Source of the DNA: Kitasatospora setae KM-6054
Lineage (GTDB): Bacteria > Actinomycetota > Actinomycetes > Streptomycetales > Streptomycetaceae
Direction of reading: 5' to 3'
Length of the DNA stretch: 64,000 bases
Assembly: GCF_000269985.1 (NCBI RefSeq)
Contig: NC_016109.1
Span: 2,852,001 to 2,916,000 of the forward strand
Positions 27,042 through 35,303 of the stretch are shown here, piece by piece; positions within the stretch are counted from its first letter, which is position 1; the number at the start of each line of letters is the position of its first letter. The notes under the pieces are model-generated. The model was not told where the DNA came from. It saw only the letters and a list, made by a program, of their open reading frames with translations, and did no database searches. A program made the translations under genes and the position numbers.

Positions 27042-28196
27042 TCAGAGGGTCAACAACGGCTTGAGGTCTTCGTACTTGCGCGGGCCGATACCGGGGACGT
27101 GGCGGAGTTGGTCGAGGGATTGGAAGGGGCCGTGAGCGAGGCGGTACTGGAGGATGCGCTGGGCGAGGGCGGGACCGACACCTGGGAGCGAGTCGAGTTG
27201 GTCCGCACCGGCGTGGTTGAGGCTGACGGGGCCGGCGCGCCCGGTCGGGGTCGTGCCGCCGGGCGGGGGATCGGTACCTACGAGGATCTGTTCTCCGTCG
27301 GTGAGTGGGCGGGCGAGGTTGAGGAGGCTGGTGTCGGTGCCGGGGAGCGGTCCACCGGCAGCGGTCAGGGCGTCGGCGACCCTTGAACCCGCGGGGAGGG
27401 TTCGCAGGCCGGGGCGTTGAACTTTTCCGGCGATGTCGATGACGAGGGACGGCCCGGTCGGCTGGAGCACCGACGCTCCCTCCGGGGCCTGGTCGGAAGC
27501 GGGTCCGGCCATGGCGATGACCGGGACGGGCACGGGACGCGGCCGGCCGAGCCAGAAGTGCTGGACGGCGTAGCCCGTGGCGAGGACGAGCAGGACGGTC
27601 AGGCCGAGTACGGCCCGGCGGTCGAGGGCGAACGCGGTGGGGAGGCGGAATCGCAAGGGCAGTTTCGGCGGGGTGCGATGGGAGGCGTCGGCAGGGTTCG
27701 CGGGTGGCGCCGGACCGGCCGATGGCAGGTCCGATGCCGGCTCCGGATCAGGTTCCGACTCCGGCTCCGGCTCTGAGCCCGGTCGGCCACCAGTCGTAGG
27801 ACCGTCCGGCGGAGGGTTGTCGTCAGTTGTTCGGTGAGGCGGGTCTCGCTCCGGCCGCGTGCCGGGTCGGCCATGGTCGAGGAATGGCGGGCTGTCGTTC
27901 CTCGGGTCGGGTCGGGCGGTCGCGCGGGTGGTGTCGGGCACCGAACGCGCGGGGTGCGCGGGTGCGCCCTGCGTCGCGGGGAGGCGTGCCGAGGGCAGGG
28001 CCGGCTGCGGATCGTCCGGCCGGTCGGGTTCGGGCGACCCGGCGTCAGCACTCCCGATCGTGCTGACGCCGTCCTCCGACGGTTCGACCGGGTCGGGCTG
28101 AGCGGGCAGGTCGGCCGGGAAGATCCGGTCGAGCCTGGTCCGGGCGGTTTCGGTGGTCTGACGGCGGCGGGTCTGGGGGGTGGTCATGGTCCTCAT
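27042..28196 (-). CDS. comEA: ComEA-like helix-hairpin-helix DNA-binding protein
   Basis: A 384-residue protein: about 185 hydrophilic N-terminal residues rich in Pro, Asp and Arg, one membrane span near residue 200 (AVLGLTVLLVLATGYAVQHF), an SLBB domain (VIDIAGKVQRPGLRTLPAGS, then DGEQILVGT) and a C-terminal double helix-hairpin-helix (VSLNHAGADQLDSLPGVGPA; LRHVPGIGPRKYEDLKPLL). ComEA binds incoming DNA outside the membrane in competent bacteria. The unusually long, low-complexity cytoplasmic tail is typical of Streptomyces homologs. The ATG at 28196 is preceded by TACCGT at 7 nt and CTGACG 17 bp further: a good promoter for a leaderless mRNA. comEC follows 283 bp downstream. Confidence 0.9.
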   Translation of the reverse strand: MRTMTTPQTRRRQTTETARTRLDRIFPADLPAQPDPVEPSEDGVSTIGSADAGSPEPDRPDDPQPALPSARLPATQGAPAHPARSVPDTTRATARPDPRNDSPPFLDHGRPGTRPERDPPHRTTDDNPPPDGPTTGGRPGSEPEPESEPDPEPASDLPSAGPAPPANPADASHRTPPKLPLRFRLPTAFALDRRAVLGLTVLLVLATGYAVQHFWLGRPRPVPVPVIAMAGPASDQAPEGASVLQPTGPSLVIDIAGKVQRPGLRTLPAGSRVADALTAAGGPLPGTDTSLLNLARPLTDGEQILVGTDPPPGGTTPTGRAGPVSLNHAGADQLDSLPGVGPALAQRILQYRLAHGPFQSLDQLRHVPGIGPRKYEDLKPLLTL

Positions 28197-28203
28197 GGCG
28201 AGG

Positions 28204-28232
28204 ACGGTAGAACGACGCCGACGAACCGTCAG
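28204..28232 (-). promoter_or_regulatory. Promoter of comEA (leaderless)
   Basis: On the coding strand CTGACG (28232-28227), a 17-bp spacer and TACCGT (28209-28204). Transcription would begin at or next to the ATG at 28196. Spacing and both hexamers fit the HrdB pattern. Confidence 0.7.
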
Positions 28233-28248
28233 AGAATTCGTCCACCCC

Positions 28249-28274
28249 TGTGGATAACCCGGGCTTGTGGATAA
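28249..28274. promoter_or_regulatory. Two consensus DnaA boxes upstream of comEA
   Basis: TGTGGATAA at 28249-28257 and 28266-28274, both reverse complements of the strong DnaA box TTATCCACA, in the same orientation with starts 17 bp apart. They lie about 17 bp upstream of the comEA -35 and downstream of the degV stop. The surrounding 60 bp are clearly richer in A+T than the window. Confidence 0.8.
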
Positions 28275-28320
28275 CTCTTGTCACTCGAAAGGGTGATATC
28301 GATCAACTTCGGTGCGACGA

Positions 28321-29256
28321 TCAGATGATCGGAGCCACCACTACGGCCAGCAGCCCGGGGCCGACGTGCGCACCGATAACAGCACCCACCTCGCTGACGT
28401 AGAGCTCCCGCAGACCGGGGAGCCGCTCGCGCAGCCGTTCCGCCAGCGGCTCGGCCCGGTGCTCGGCGGCCAGGTGGTGAACGGTGACGTCCACCGGCCG
28501 CTGTCCCGCCCGGTCCACGGCGATCTCCTCCAGCCGGGCGATCGCGCGGGAGGCCGTACGCACCTTCTCCAGCGGCTCGATCCGGCCCCCGGCCAGGTGC
28601 AACAGGGGCTTCACCGCCAGCGCGGAGCCGACCAGCGCCTGGGCGGTTCCGATCCGACCGCCCCGCCGCAGGTGTTCCAGGGTGTCGACGTAGAAGAAGC
28701 CCGCAGTGCCGGCGGCCCGGCTCTCGGCGGCCGCGACCACCAGGTCGAGGTCCGCCTCGATGACGCCATCGCCCACGCCACCACCGCTCGCACCGCCACC
28801 GTCGCCGTCAACGCCGGGCACCGAAGCGGCACGGGCCGCAATCAGGGCGGCGGCCGATTCGGCGGCGGCCAGGACGCAGCTCCCCAGCGCCATGCCGACG
28901 AGCCGGCTGTCGACCACCCGGACCGGGATCGGTACGGCGGAGGCGGCCAGGCGGGCGGCCTCCGCCGTACCGGAGAGCTCAGCCGACAGGTGGATCGAGA
29001 CGATGCCGCGCGCACCGGCCTCGGCTGCAGCCCGGTAGGCGGCGGCGAAGGTCTCGGGGCTGGGGCGGGAGGTCGTCACCCGCTGCTTGGAGCGCAGGGC
29101 CTCAGCGACGTCCTTAGGAGAGATCTCGACGCCTTCCGCGAAGACCTCGTCACCCACCGCGACGCTGAGTGGTACCACCCGGATGCCGTGCCGGTCCACC
29201 GCCTGCTGGGGCAGATACGCGGTGGAATCCGTGACAAGTGCGAGGTGGCCGGGCAT
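28321..29256 (-). CDS. DegV-family fatty-acid-binding protein
   Basis: A 311-residue DegV protein. The family opens with the lipid-phosphate-binding motif VTDSTAYLP and shows TSRPSPETF, ISIHLSAELSGT-like IVSIHLSAELSGTAEAARLA, RVVDSRLVGMALG and the second-domain FFYVDTLEHLRRGGRIG. DegV proteins bind a fatty acid; in Firmicutes FakB homologs present it to the kinase FakA. No FakA is visible here. A Gly/Ala-rich insertion (about residues 150-170, VDGDGGGASGGGVGDG) is unusual. The ATG at 29256 lacks an RBS; TAACCT 7 nt upstream suggests a leaderless mRNA. Confidence 0.9.
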   Translation of the reverse strand: MPGHLALVTDSTAYLPQQAVDRHGIRVVPLSVAVGDEVFAEGVEISPKDVAEALRSKQRVTTSRPSPETFAAAYRAAAEAGARGIVSIHLSAELSGTAEAARLAASAVPIPVRVVDSRLVGMALGSCVLAAAESAAALIAARAASVPGVDGDGGGASGGGVGDGVIEADLDLVVAAAESRAAGTAGFFYVDTLEHLRRGGRIGTAQALVGSALAVKPLLHLAGGRIEPLEKVRTASRAIARLEEIAVDRAGQRPVDVTVHHLAAEHRAEPLAERLRERLPGLRELYVSEVGAVIGAHVGPGLLAVVVAPII

Positions 29257-29261
29257 GAGCC

Positions 29262-29339
29262 GGAGGTTACCCGTCGCGGGGCCGGGAGGACAGCGCTCGT
29301 TATTCGGTGGTTTTGCCCCATGGAGGCCGGGTAACCTCC
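29262..29339. repeat. Spaced inverted repeat containing the degV -10 element
   Basis: GGAGGTTACCC (29262-29272) and its exact reverse complement GGGTAACCTCC (29329-29339), 56 bp apart. The left arm contains the probable degV -10 (TAACCT on the coding strand). The right arm repeats it facing the other way. Confidence 0.6.
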
Positions 29340-29374
29340 TCGAGCACGGAAAGCAACCAGACCATGACGCGGGG

Positions 29375-30157
29375 TCATGAACGGTTGGGGCCCGCCGGGT
29401 TCGGCTTGCGGAGGCGGTCGGCGAGGCGGGAGAGCGGTTCGGCGGCGAGCCCGAGCAGTTCCTCGGCACTGCTCGGACGACCGGAGCCGAGCCCCTTACG
29501 GCGGTCGGCGGGTTCCTCGGCGGAGGACGCGGCCGTGCCCGGGGAGTCCGTTCCGGCGGCGGGGGTTTCGGCGGCCCGGTCGGCGGCGGATCCACCGGGG
29601 TCGGCGGGGGTCCAATGGCGCAGGGCTCCGGCCTCGTCCTGGCACTCCTTGCCGAGGCGGGCGAGTTCGTCGTCGGCGAAGCGACGGATCCGGTCCTGGG
29701 CCGCCCAGCGCAGGGAGTCCGCGGAGTGGGTGATCCGCTCGGCTCGCTCGCGTAGTTCGGGGAGTTTGGCGGTGACCCGGCTGCTCATCGGCTCCCGTTC
29801 CAGCATCCGCAGCTCGGTGTCGAGCTCCCCCGCATGCGAGTCGAGACGGGCAAGCAGTTGGAGCGCGTCGGTGAGCTGGCCGTCCTGCGGGAGTCCTGCC
29901 TGCAGGACCTGGCGGGTCGAGTCCAACGAGGTGCGCAGGGACAGCCGGAGCGCGGCGATCCGGCCCTGCTCACCCGGCTTGGCGAAGCTCTTCGCCTTCA
30001 GGGCCGCGTTCTCCATCGCCCGCTGGGCGTTGGCGCTGTGCCGGTCGACCTTGGCCGCCACCGCCTTCGCCGCCTTCACCGTGCCGACCACAGCCATCAC
30101 CAACAGCGCCACCCCGAACAGCGCGACCAGCGCCATCACCACACCGAGCGCTTCCAT
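29375..30157 (-). CDS. Membrane-anchored coiled-coil protein of unknown function
   Basis: A 260-residue protein with one N-terminal membrane span (residues 1-25, MEALGVVMALVALFGVALLV), a basic patch (KAAKAVAAKVDRHSANAQRA) and a long, heptad-rich helical region up to about residue 170 (LDSHAGELDTELRMLERE; ELRERAERITHSADSLRWAA). A Ser/Ala/Pro-rich tail follows. ATG 30157 has AAGGTGGG about 7 nt upstream. The architecture (short N-out anchor plus cytoplasmic coiled coil) is seen in cell-envelope or cytoskeletal scaffolds, but no family is recognised. Confidence 0.75.
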   Translation of the reverse strand: MEALGVVMALVALFGVALLVMAVVGTVKAAKAVAAKVDRHSANAQRAMENAALKAKSFAKPGEQGRIAALRLSLRTSLDSTRQVLQAGLPQDGQLTDALQLLARLDSHAGELDTELRMLEREPMSSRVTAKLPELRERAERITHSADSLRWAAQDRIRRFADDELARLGKECQDEAGALRHWTPADPGGSAADRAAETPAAGTDSPGTAASSAEEPADRRKGLGSGRPSSAEELLGLAAEPLSRLADRLRKPNPAGPNRS

Positions 30158-30524
30158 CGGGAGCCCACCTTCCGCCCGTGACCGGTCAAGGACCGCCCGG
30201 CGCGGCCCGTTTGCCGCCGGATCTCCACCGTAGCCCCGAGCGGCGGCCGGCAGCAGGCCGCCGGAGCCCCTCGCGGCCGAGATCAGGGACAGCTCAGGGA
30301 TGTCCCCCAAGCGATTTCCCTGAACTCCCCGGCCGTTCCCACGGCCGCTCGAATCCACGTCCACTCGAAGAACGGAGCCATCCTTGTTCGCGTTCCTCCG
30401 CACGTCCGCGTGCACGTTCCTCCGCGTGCCCGCCCGCCAGGGCCCGCAAACGGCGAAGGGCCGGCCGCCCCAGCACGGGGACGACCGGCCCGGCCCGGCC
30501 GACAGCGCGTCGGCCGGTGTCACG
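30158..30524. other. Intergenic region between leuS and the coiled-coil protein gene
   Basis: No gene is supported in these 367 bp. Next to leuS lies a terminator-like hairpin (30458-30491). Towards the membrane-protein gene, TACGGT on the minus strand (near 30229) is a weak -10 candidate about 70 bp upstream of the start. The rest is GC-rich without clear repeats. Confidence 0.5.
30458..30491 (-). terminator. Imperfect hairpin downstream of leuS
   Basis: GGGCCGG/CCGGCCC plus CCCC/GGGG around an AGCA loop with one or two internal mismatches. It starts about 33 nt after the leuS stop on the minus strand. Confidence 0.55.
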
Positions 30525-33404
30525 TCAGGCGGTGACGATGTTCACCAGCTTCGGCGCGCGGGCGATGACCTTGCGCACCTCCGCGCCGCCGACGGCCGCG
30601 ACCACGGCCGGGTCCGCCAGGGCCAGGGCCTCCAGCTCGGCGTCCGAGATCGACGGCGGCACCTCCAGGCGGGCCTTGACCTTGCCCTTGATCTGCACGA
30701 CGCAGGTCACGGTGTCGTCGACCAGGTACGCCGGGTCGGCCACCGGGTAGTCGGCGAAGGCCAGCGACTCCTCGTGGCCCAGCCGGCGCCACAGCTCCTC
30801 GGCGATGTGCGGGGCCAGCGGGGCGACCAGCAGGACGATCCACTCGGCGACCGAACGCGGTGTGGAGCCGCGCTTCACCAGGAAGTTGTTCAACTCGATG
30901 GCCTTGGCCACCGCGGTGTTGAACCGCATGCCCGCCATGTCGCCGCGGATGCCGTCGATCGTCTTGTGCAGCGCGCGCAGCGTCGCCTCGTCCGGCTCCT
31001 CCTCGGTCACCACCAGCTCGCCGGTGACCTCCGAGACGATGTTGCGCCACAGCCGCTGCAGGAAGCGGTACGAGCCGACCACGGCCCGGGTGTCCCAGGG
31101 GCGGGAGACGTCCAGCGGGCCCATCGCCATCTCGTACAGGCGCAGCGTGTCCGCGCCGTACTCGTCGGCGATCTCGTCGGGGGCGACCGCGTTCTTCAGC
31201 GACTTGCCCATCTTGCCCGCCTCGCGGCGGACCGGCTCGCCCTGCCAGACGTACTGGCCGTTGCCCTGCGGATCCTCGACCTCCGCCGCGGGCACCGGGA
31301 AGCCGCGGGCGTCGCGGTAGACGTCCGCGGTGATCATGCCCTGGTTGAACAGCTTGTGGAACGGCTCGACGGAGGAGACGTGGCCCAGGTCGTGCAGCAC
31401 CTTGTGCCAGAAGCGGGCGTACAGCAGGTGCAGCACGGCGTGCTCGGCACCGCCGACGTACAGGTCGACACCACCGGCCGGCTTCTCGGCGGTCGGGCCC
31501 ATCCAGTAGGCCTCGTTGGCCGGGTCGACCACCGAGGTGGAGTTGACCGGGTCGACGTAGCGCAGCTCGTACCAGCAGGAACCGGCCCAGTTGGGCATGG
31601 TGTTGGTCTCGCGGCGGTAGGTCTTGACTCCGTCGCCCAGGTCCAGCTCGACGTTGACCCAGTCCTCGTTCCGGGACAGCGGGGTCTTCGGGGAGGATGC
31701 GGCGTCGTCGGGGTCGTAGGTGTGCGGCGAGTAGTCCTCCACCTCGGGGACCTCGACCGGCAGCATCGACTCGGGCAGCGCGTGCATCGCGCCGGTCTCG
31801 TCGTAGACGATCGGGAAGGGCTCGCCCCAGTACCGCTGGCGGCTGAACAGCCAGTCGCGCAGGCGGTAGTTGACGGTGCCCTCACCGATGCCGCGCTCGC
31901 CCAGCCAGGCGGTGACCCGGGCCTTGGCGTCGACCACGGACAGGCCGTTCAGCGACAGGCCCTCGCGCTCGGAGTTGACCAGCACCGAGTCGTAGGTGTC
32001 GAAGGCGTCGTCCCAGTCCTGCGGGTCCTCGCCGCGCCCGTCGGTGGGCTGCACGACGCAGCGCATCGGCAGGTTGAAGGCCCGGGCGAAGGCGAAGTCA
32101 CGGCTGTCGTGCGCCGGGACGGCCATGATCGCGCCGGTGCCGTAACCCATCAGCACGTAGTCGGCGATGAACACCGGGATCTGCTCGCCGCTGACCGGGT
32201 TGGTCGCGAAGGCACCGGTGAACACGCCGGTCTTGACCTTGGCGTCGGCCTGGCGCTCCACGTCGGACTTGGCGGCGGCGGCGGCCCGGTAGGCGGCGAC
32301 GGCGTCGGCCGGGTTGGCGGCACCACCGGTCCACTCCTCGCGCGTCCCGGCCGGCCACTCGGCGGGAACGACCGTGTCGACCAGGGCGTGCTCGGGCGCC
32401 AGCACCATGTAGGTGGCGCCGAACAGGGTGTCGGGGCGGGTGGTGAAGACGGTGACGGTGTCGCCGCCGGCCGTGAAGTCCACTCGGGCGCCCTCGGAGC
32501 GGCCGATCCAGTTGCGCTGCTGCAGCTTGATCGCCTCGGGCCAGTCCAGCAGGTCCAGGTCGTCGATCAGGCGGTCCGCGTAGGCGGTGATGCGCATCAT
32601 CCACTGGCGCAGGTTCGACTTGAACACCGGGAAGTTGCCGCGCTCGGAGCGGCCGTCCGCGGTGACCTCCTCGTTGGCCAGCACGGTGCCCAGGCCGGGG
32701 CACCAGTTGACCGGCACCTCCTTGGAGTAGGCCAGCCGGTACTCGCCCAGCACCTCGTCACGCTCGACGCCGGACAGCCCGGCCCAGGCGCGACCGCCCG
32801 GCACCTCGCGCTCGCCGGACTCGAACTGGGCGACCAGCTCGGTGATCGGACGGGCCTTGGCGGCCGCCTCGTCGTACCAGGAGTTGAAGATCTGCAGGAA
32901 GATCCACTGGGTCCAGCGGTAGTACTCCGGGTCGATCGTGGAGATCGACCGGCGCGAGTCGTGGCCCAGGCCCAGCCGGCGCAGCTGCCGGCGCATGTTG
33001 GCGATGTTGTCCTCGGTGGACACCCGCGGGTGCACGCCGTGCTGCACCGCGTACTGCTCGGCGGGCAGGCCGAAGGCGTCGTAGCCCAGGGTGTGCAGGA
33101 CGTTGTACCCGTTCATCCGCTGGAAGCGGGCGTACACGTCGGTGGCGATGTAGCCCAGCGGGTGGCCGACGTGCAGGCCGGCGCCCGACGGGTACGGGAA
33201 CATGTCCATGATGAAGCTGTGGGGCTTCGCGGCGACGGGCGAGCCGTCGGCCAGCGGGCCGGTCGGGTTGGGGGCGTCGAACGTCCCCTCCTTCTCCCAC
33301 AGGTCCTGCCAGCGGGACTCGATCTCGGCGGCCAGCGCGGCGCCGTAGCGGAAAGGCTCGGTGGCGGCTTCGGCCGAGCCGGAAGCGGGGGTCGTCTCGC
33401 TCAT
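30525..33404 (-). CDS. leuS: Leucine--tRNA ligase
   Basis: A 959-residue class I aminoacyl-tRNA synthetase that charges tRNA-Leu. The HIGH-like motif is HVGH within [14 protein letters not shown] (about residue 75). The CP1 editing domain contains [21 protein letters not shown], and the KMSKS motif is KMGKS (about residue 730), the usual variant in actinobacteria. The anticodon-binding and C-terminal domains follow to LVNIVTA. ATG 33404 has AAGGA 4 nt upstream. The gene is preceded by a short leucine-rich leader ORF and an intrinsic terminator, so transcription is probably attenuated in response to charged tRNA-Leu. Confidence 0.97.
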   Translation of the reverse strand: MSETTPASGSAEAATEPFRYGAALAAEIESRWQDLWEKEGTFDAPNPTGPLADGSPVAAKPHSFIMDMFPYPSGAGLHVGHPLGYIATDVYARFQRMNGYNVLHTLGYDAFGLPAEQYAVQHGVHPRVSTEDNIANMRRQLRRLGLGHDSRRSISTIDPEYYRWTQWIFLQIFNSWYDEAAAKARPITELVAQFESGEREVPGGRAWAGLSGVERDEVLGEYRLAYSKEVPVNWCPGLGTVLANEEVTADGRSERGNFPVFKSNLRQWMMRITAYADRLIDDLDLLDWPEAIKLQQRNWIGRSEGARVDFTAGGDTVTVFTTRPDTLFGATYMVLAPEHALVDTVVPAEWPAGTREEWTGGAANPADAVAAYRAAAAAKSDVERQADAKVKTGVFTGAFATNPVSGEQIPVFIADYVLMGYGTGAIMAVPAHDSRDFAFARAFNLPMRCVVQPTDGRGEDPQDWDDAFDTYDSVLVNSEREGLSLNGLSVVDAKARVTAWLGERGIGEGTVNYRLRDWLFSRQRYWGEPFPIVYDETGAMHALPESMLPVEVPEVEDYSPHTYDPDDAASSPKTPLSRNEDWVNVELDLGDGVKTYRRETNTMPNWAGSCWYELRYVDPVNSTSVVDPANEAYWMGPTAEKPAGGVDLYVGGAEHAVLHLLYARFWHKVLHDLGHVSSVEPFHKLFNQGMITADVYRDARGFPVPAAEVEDPQGNGQYVWQGEPVRREAGKMGKSLKNAVAPDEIADEYGADTLRLYEMAMGPLDVSRPWDTRAVVGSYRFLQRLWRNIVSEVTGELVVTEEEPDEATLRALHKTIDGIRGDMAGMRFNTAVAKAIELNNFLVKRGSTPRSVAEWIVLLVAPLAPHIAEELWRRLGHEESLAFADYPVADPAYLVDDTVTCVVQIKGKVKARLEVPPSISDAELEALALADPAVVAAVGGAEVRKVIARAPKLVNIVTA

Positions 33405-33455
33405 GGTCCTTCGGGCTCCATCGTCATCAGTCAGCGAACAGGCCGTAGAAAGCAG

Positions 33456-33476
33456 AAAACCCCTCCGCAGGAGGGG
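33456..33476 (-). terminator. Intrinsic terminator in the leuS leader (attenuator)
   Basis: On the leuS strand: CCCCTCC, loop TGC, GGAGGGG, then TTTTCTGCTTTCT. The 7-bp GC stem followed by a T-run is the clearest classical Rho-independent terminator in the window. It lies between the leader peptide stop (33513) and the leuS start (33404). An upstream CCGGCCC/GGGCCGG hairpin (33491-33506) is adjacent. Its GAGGG could instead pair with CCCTC of the terminator, a possible antiterminator; no folding was computed. Confidence 0.85.
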
Positions 33477-33512
33477 ACGCCACGCCGACTCCGGCCCTCG
33501 GGCCGGTCCTGG

Positions 33513-33551
33513 TCAGCGCGGCCGACTAAGAAGCAGGCGCACAGCTCGCAT
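33513..33551 (-). CDS. Leader peptide of leuS with three consecutive leucine codons
   Basis: A 12-codon ORF, MRAVRLLLSRPR. Leucines 6-8 are encoded CTG-CTT-CTT; CTT is rare in such high-G+C genomes, and two in tandem are striking. TACCCT lies 6 nt upstream of its ATG, so transcription probably starts on the ATG itself and the peptide is translated from a leaderless end. Its stop is 36 nt before the stem of an intrinsic terminator, and leuS starts 52 nt after the stem. This matches the plan of amino-acid attenuators: slow decoding when leucyl-tRNA is scarce should favour readthrough. Leader peptides of this type are known for leuA and trp genes in Streptomyces; for leuS here it is inference. 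Confidence 0.75.
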   Translation of the reverse strand: MRAVRLLLSRPR

Positions 33552-33557
33552 GGGCTC

Positions 33558-33563
33558 AGGGTA
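33558..33563 (-). promoter_or_regulatory. -10 element of the leuS leader transcript
   Basis: TACCCT on the coding strand, 6 nt upstream of the leader-peptide ATG. No good -35 is seen 17-18 bp upstream; that region is G-rich (GAAAGGGGGTTGAGGG). Confidence 0.5.
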
Positions 33564-33702
33564 CCGCACCCCCTCAACCCCCTTTCGCCCCACCACGTCA
33601 ATCCCCCGCCCGCCCCCGGCCCGCCGCACCCACCCGAAGCGCACGACCGGCTCCCGCTCCCGCACCACCCCCAGGCCCCTCAGCGCCTCCGAAGCCCGAG
33701 CA

Positions 33703-33761
33703 CCCAACAGTCCCAACAGCCCCAACACCCCCAGGAGCCCCGACCCCGGCCCCCGAACCCC
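33703..33761 (-). other. G-quadruplex-prone G-tract cluster upstream of the leuS leader
   Basis: The plus strand carries eight runs of 3-5 C within 59 bp, separated by 2-6 bases, so the leuS coding strand has eight G-runs meeting the usual G3+N1-7 quadruplex rule. The whole 33564-33845 stretch shows strong C/G strand asymmetry and no gene. It lies about 140 bp upstream of the leader promoter and just beyond the 3' end of the HTH regulator gene. Confidence 0.6.
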
Positions 33762-33845
33762 GACCGACCCGATCGCCCGGGCTACCCCGACCGCCCCCGG
33801 CGCCTCCACCACGCCCAAACCCCTCGGCCCCCGCATCACGCGCCG

Positions 33846-35138
33846 CTACGCCTCCGCGCGCATCGCGGTGTCGAAGTCCCGCAGGGCCCGGGCCACCCGG
33901 GCCGACTGCATGCCCGCCGCGAGCGACCGGGCCCGGTCGGCGGTGCGTTCGGCCTCAGCCCGCTCACCGGTGCGCCGGTAGGAGTCGGCGAGGCGCACCA
34001 TCAACAGCGCCTTGGCCCGGGCGCGCTCCACCGAGAGGGAGTCGATCGCGGCCAGCAGCAGGCTGCGCGCCTGCCCGTGCTCGCCGAGCAGCAGGTACCC
34101 CTCACCGACCATGCCCTCCAGGTCGGCCCGTTCCTGGGCGTGCCCCTCCACGTCCGCCAGCACCCGGAAGGCCCGCTCGGCGACCGCCTCGGCGCTGATC
34201 TGCTCGCCCTTGCGGCCGTGCGCCCGGGCGATCCGCCCCAACTGCAGGGCCCGCTCGCGCGGCGTCAGCACGCCCTCGGCGGCGCGCAGCGCGGTGGAGA
34301 GCATCGCCACCGGGTCCAGCCCCCGCCCGCCGGGGTTGTACGTCGCCTGGACGGCGAGGCAGCCGACCACGCCGACGCCGAGCCGGGGGTCGCCGGAGAC
34401 GTGCGCGGCCCGCAGCGCGGCGACGAAGGCCCGCTGCGCGGCGGCGTCGTTGCCCATGTCGTAGTTGGCCCAGCCGACCAGCCGGGCCAGCCGGCTGGCC
34501 GCGCCGTAGAGCTCGCGGCCGAGCGGCTCGTCGTAGCTGCCGAGTTCCAACAGCTTCCCGACCATGGCGAGTTCGGCCTTGGCGAGGTCGAGGATCAGGC
34601 CGCCGCCGTAGGCGCGTTCCAGGCGCTGCTTGGATTCGTAGGACAGCCGCAGGTCGGCCAGTTGCTCCGGGGCGATCCGCAGCGCGCCCTCGCCGCCGGT
34701 GACCGGCGGCGGCGGGGAGGCCCAGTGCCGGGCCGCCTGCTCCAGCTCGTCGCCGCGGAACAGGTCGGTGAGCCGGACCGGGGCACCGTCGGCGCCCGCC
34801 TCGTGGAGCGCGGTCTGCGCGGTGCCGGCGGTCCACGGATCGGTCAGCAGCCGGGGGGAGAGCATCTTCGCGCCCCGGTGGGAGCCCATCCGACCCCAGA
34901 GCTGTTCGTAGGTGACGGCGATGCCGACGCTGCGGCCGAGCACCTCGCAGACGGTCTGGTCGTGCGGCGAGCGCGGCACCATGCCCCGGTCGCGCCACTT
35001 GTACGGCGCGGTGGAACTGATCGCCATGCCGACCGGGAGGACCGCGTTCACCTCGCGGGCCAGCCGCTCCGGGCTCCAACCGAGCTGGTGGAGTATCCGG
35101 GCGAGCTCGTCGTTCCGTTTTCGCACCAGGTCGGCCAT
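33846..35138 (-). CDS. HTH regulator with helical-repeat (TPR-like) domain
   Basis: A 430-residue protein. An N-terminal helix-turn-helix is likely at residues 1-75 (MADLVRKRNDELARILHQLG, ERLAREVNAV, then YKWRDRGMVPRSPHDQTVCE). The rest is helical with TPR-like repeats (AYGGGLILDLAKAELAMVGK; RALQLGRIARAHGRKGEQIS; EGYLLLGEHGQARSLLLAAI; LADSYRRTGERAEAERTADR). Streptomyces has many such regulators, some (NsdA type) affecting sporulation and antibiotic production; the specific role here is unknown. TACGGT 6 nt upstream of the ATG suggests a leaderless mRNA. It precedes leuS on the same strand but is separated by the leader region. Confidence 0.8.
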   Translation of the reverse strand: MADLVRKRNDELARILHQLGWSPERLAREVNAVLPVGMAISSTAPYKWRDRGMVPRSPHDQTVCEVLGRSVGIAVTYEQLWGRMGSHRGAKMLSPRLLTDPWTAGTAQTALHEAGADGAPVRLTDLFRGDELEQAARHWASPPPPVTGGEGALRIAPEQLADLRLSYESKQRLERAYGGGLILDLAKAELAMVGKLLELGSYDEPLGRELYGAASRLARLVGWANYDMGNDAAAQRAFVAALRAAHVSGDPRLGVGVVGCLAVQATYNPGGRGLDPVAMLSTALRAAEGVLTPRERALQLGRIARAHGRKGEQISAEAVAERAFRVLADVEGHAQERADLEGMVGEGYLLLGEHGQARSLLLAAIDSLSVERARAKALLMVRLADSYRRTGERAEAERTADRARSLAAGMQSARVARALRDFDTAMRAEA

Positions 35139-35191
35139 GGCACGACCGTAGCGGCCGCGCACCCCGCTCGGCAGGGAAGTCCCGTGAACGG

Positions 35192-35223
35192 CCGAAGGCC
35201 GCCCCTCGCGGGGCGGCCTTCGG
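35192..35223 (-). terminator. Terminator of the leftmost tRNA-Ala gene
   Basis: CCGAAGGCCGCCCC, loop TCGC, GGGGCGGCCTTCGG: a perfect 14-bp stem, 7 nt beyond the 3' end of the tRNA at 35231-35303. Confidence 0.85.
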
Positions 35224-35230
35224 ACTGCTG

Positions 35231-35303
35231 TGGAGCTAAGGAGAATCGAACTCCTGACCTATTGCATGCCATGCAATCGCTCTACCAACTGAGCTATAGC
35301 CCC
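35231..35303 (-). tRNA. tRNA-Ala (anticodon GGC), copy 1
   Basis: A 73-nt cloverleaf on the minus strand. Acceptor GGGGCTA/TAGCTCC (one G-U), D arm GCTC/GAGC, anticodon stem ATTGC/GCAAT with loop ATGGCAT giving anticodon GGC, T arm AGGAG/CTCCT with TTCGATT. Discriminator A; CCA is not encoded. It reads the alanine codons GCC and GCT, GCC being dominant in this genome. Identical in sequence to the two copies upstream. TACAGT at 35355-35350 (coding strand) is a possible separate -10. Confidence 0.97.

Noticed and set aside
33513..33839. Single long minus-strand frame of 108 codons ending in the leuS leader peptide
   Set aside because: Upstream of MRAVRLLLSRPR the translation is low-complexity Gly/Val/Arg from the G-rich strand. 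Only the final 12 codons have a promoter-linked start and an attenuator context.
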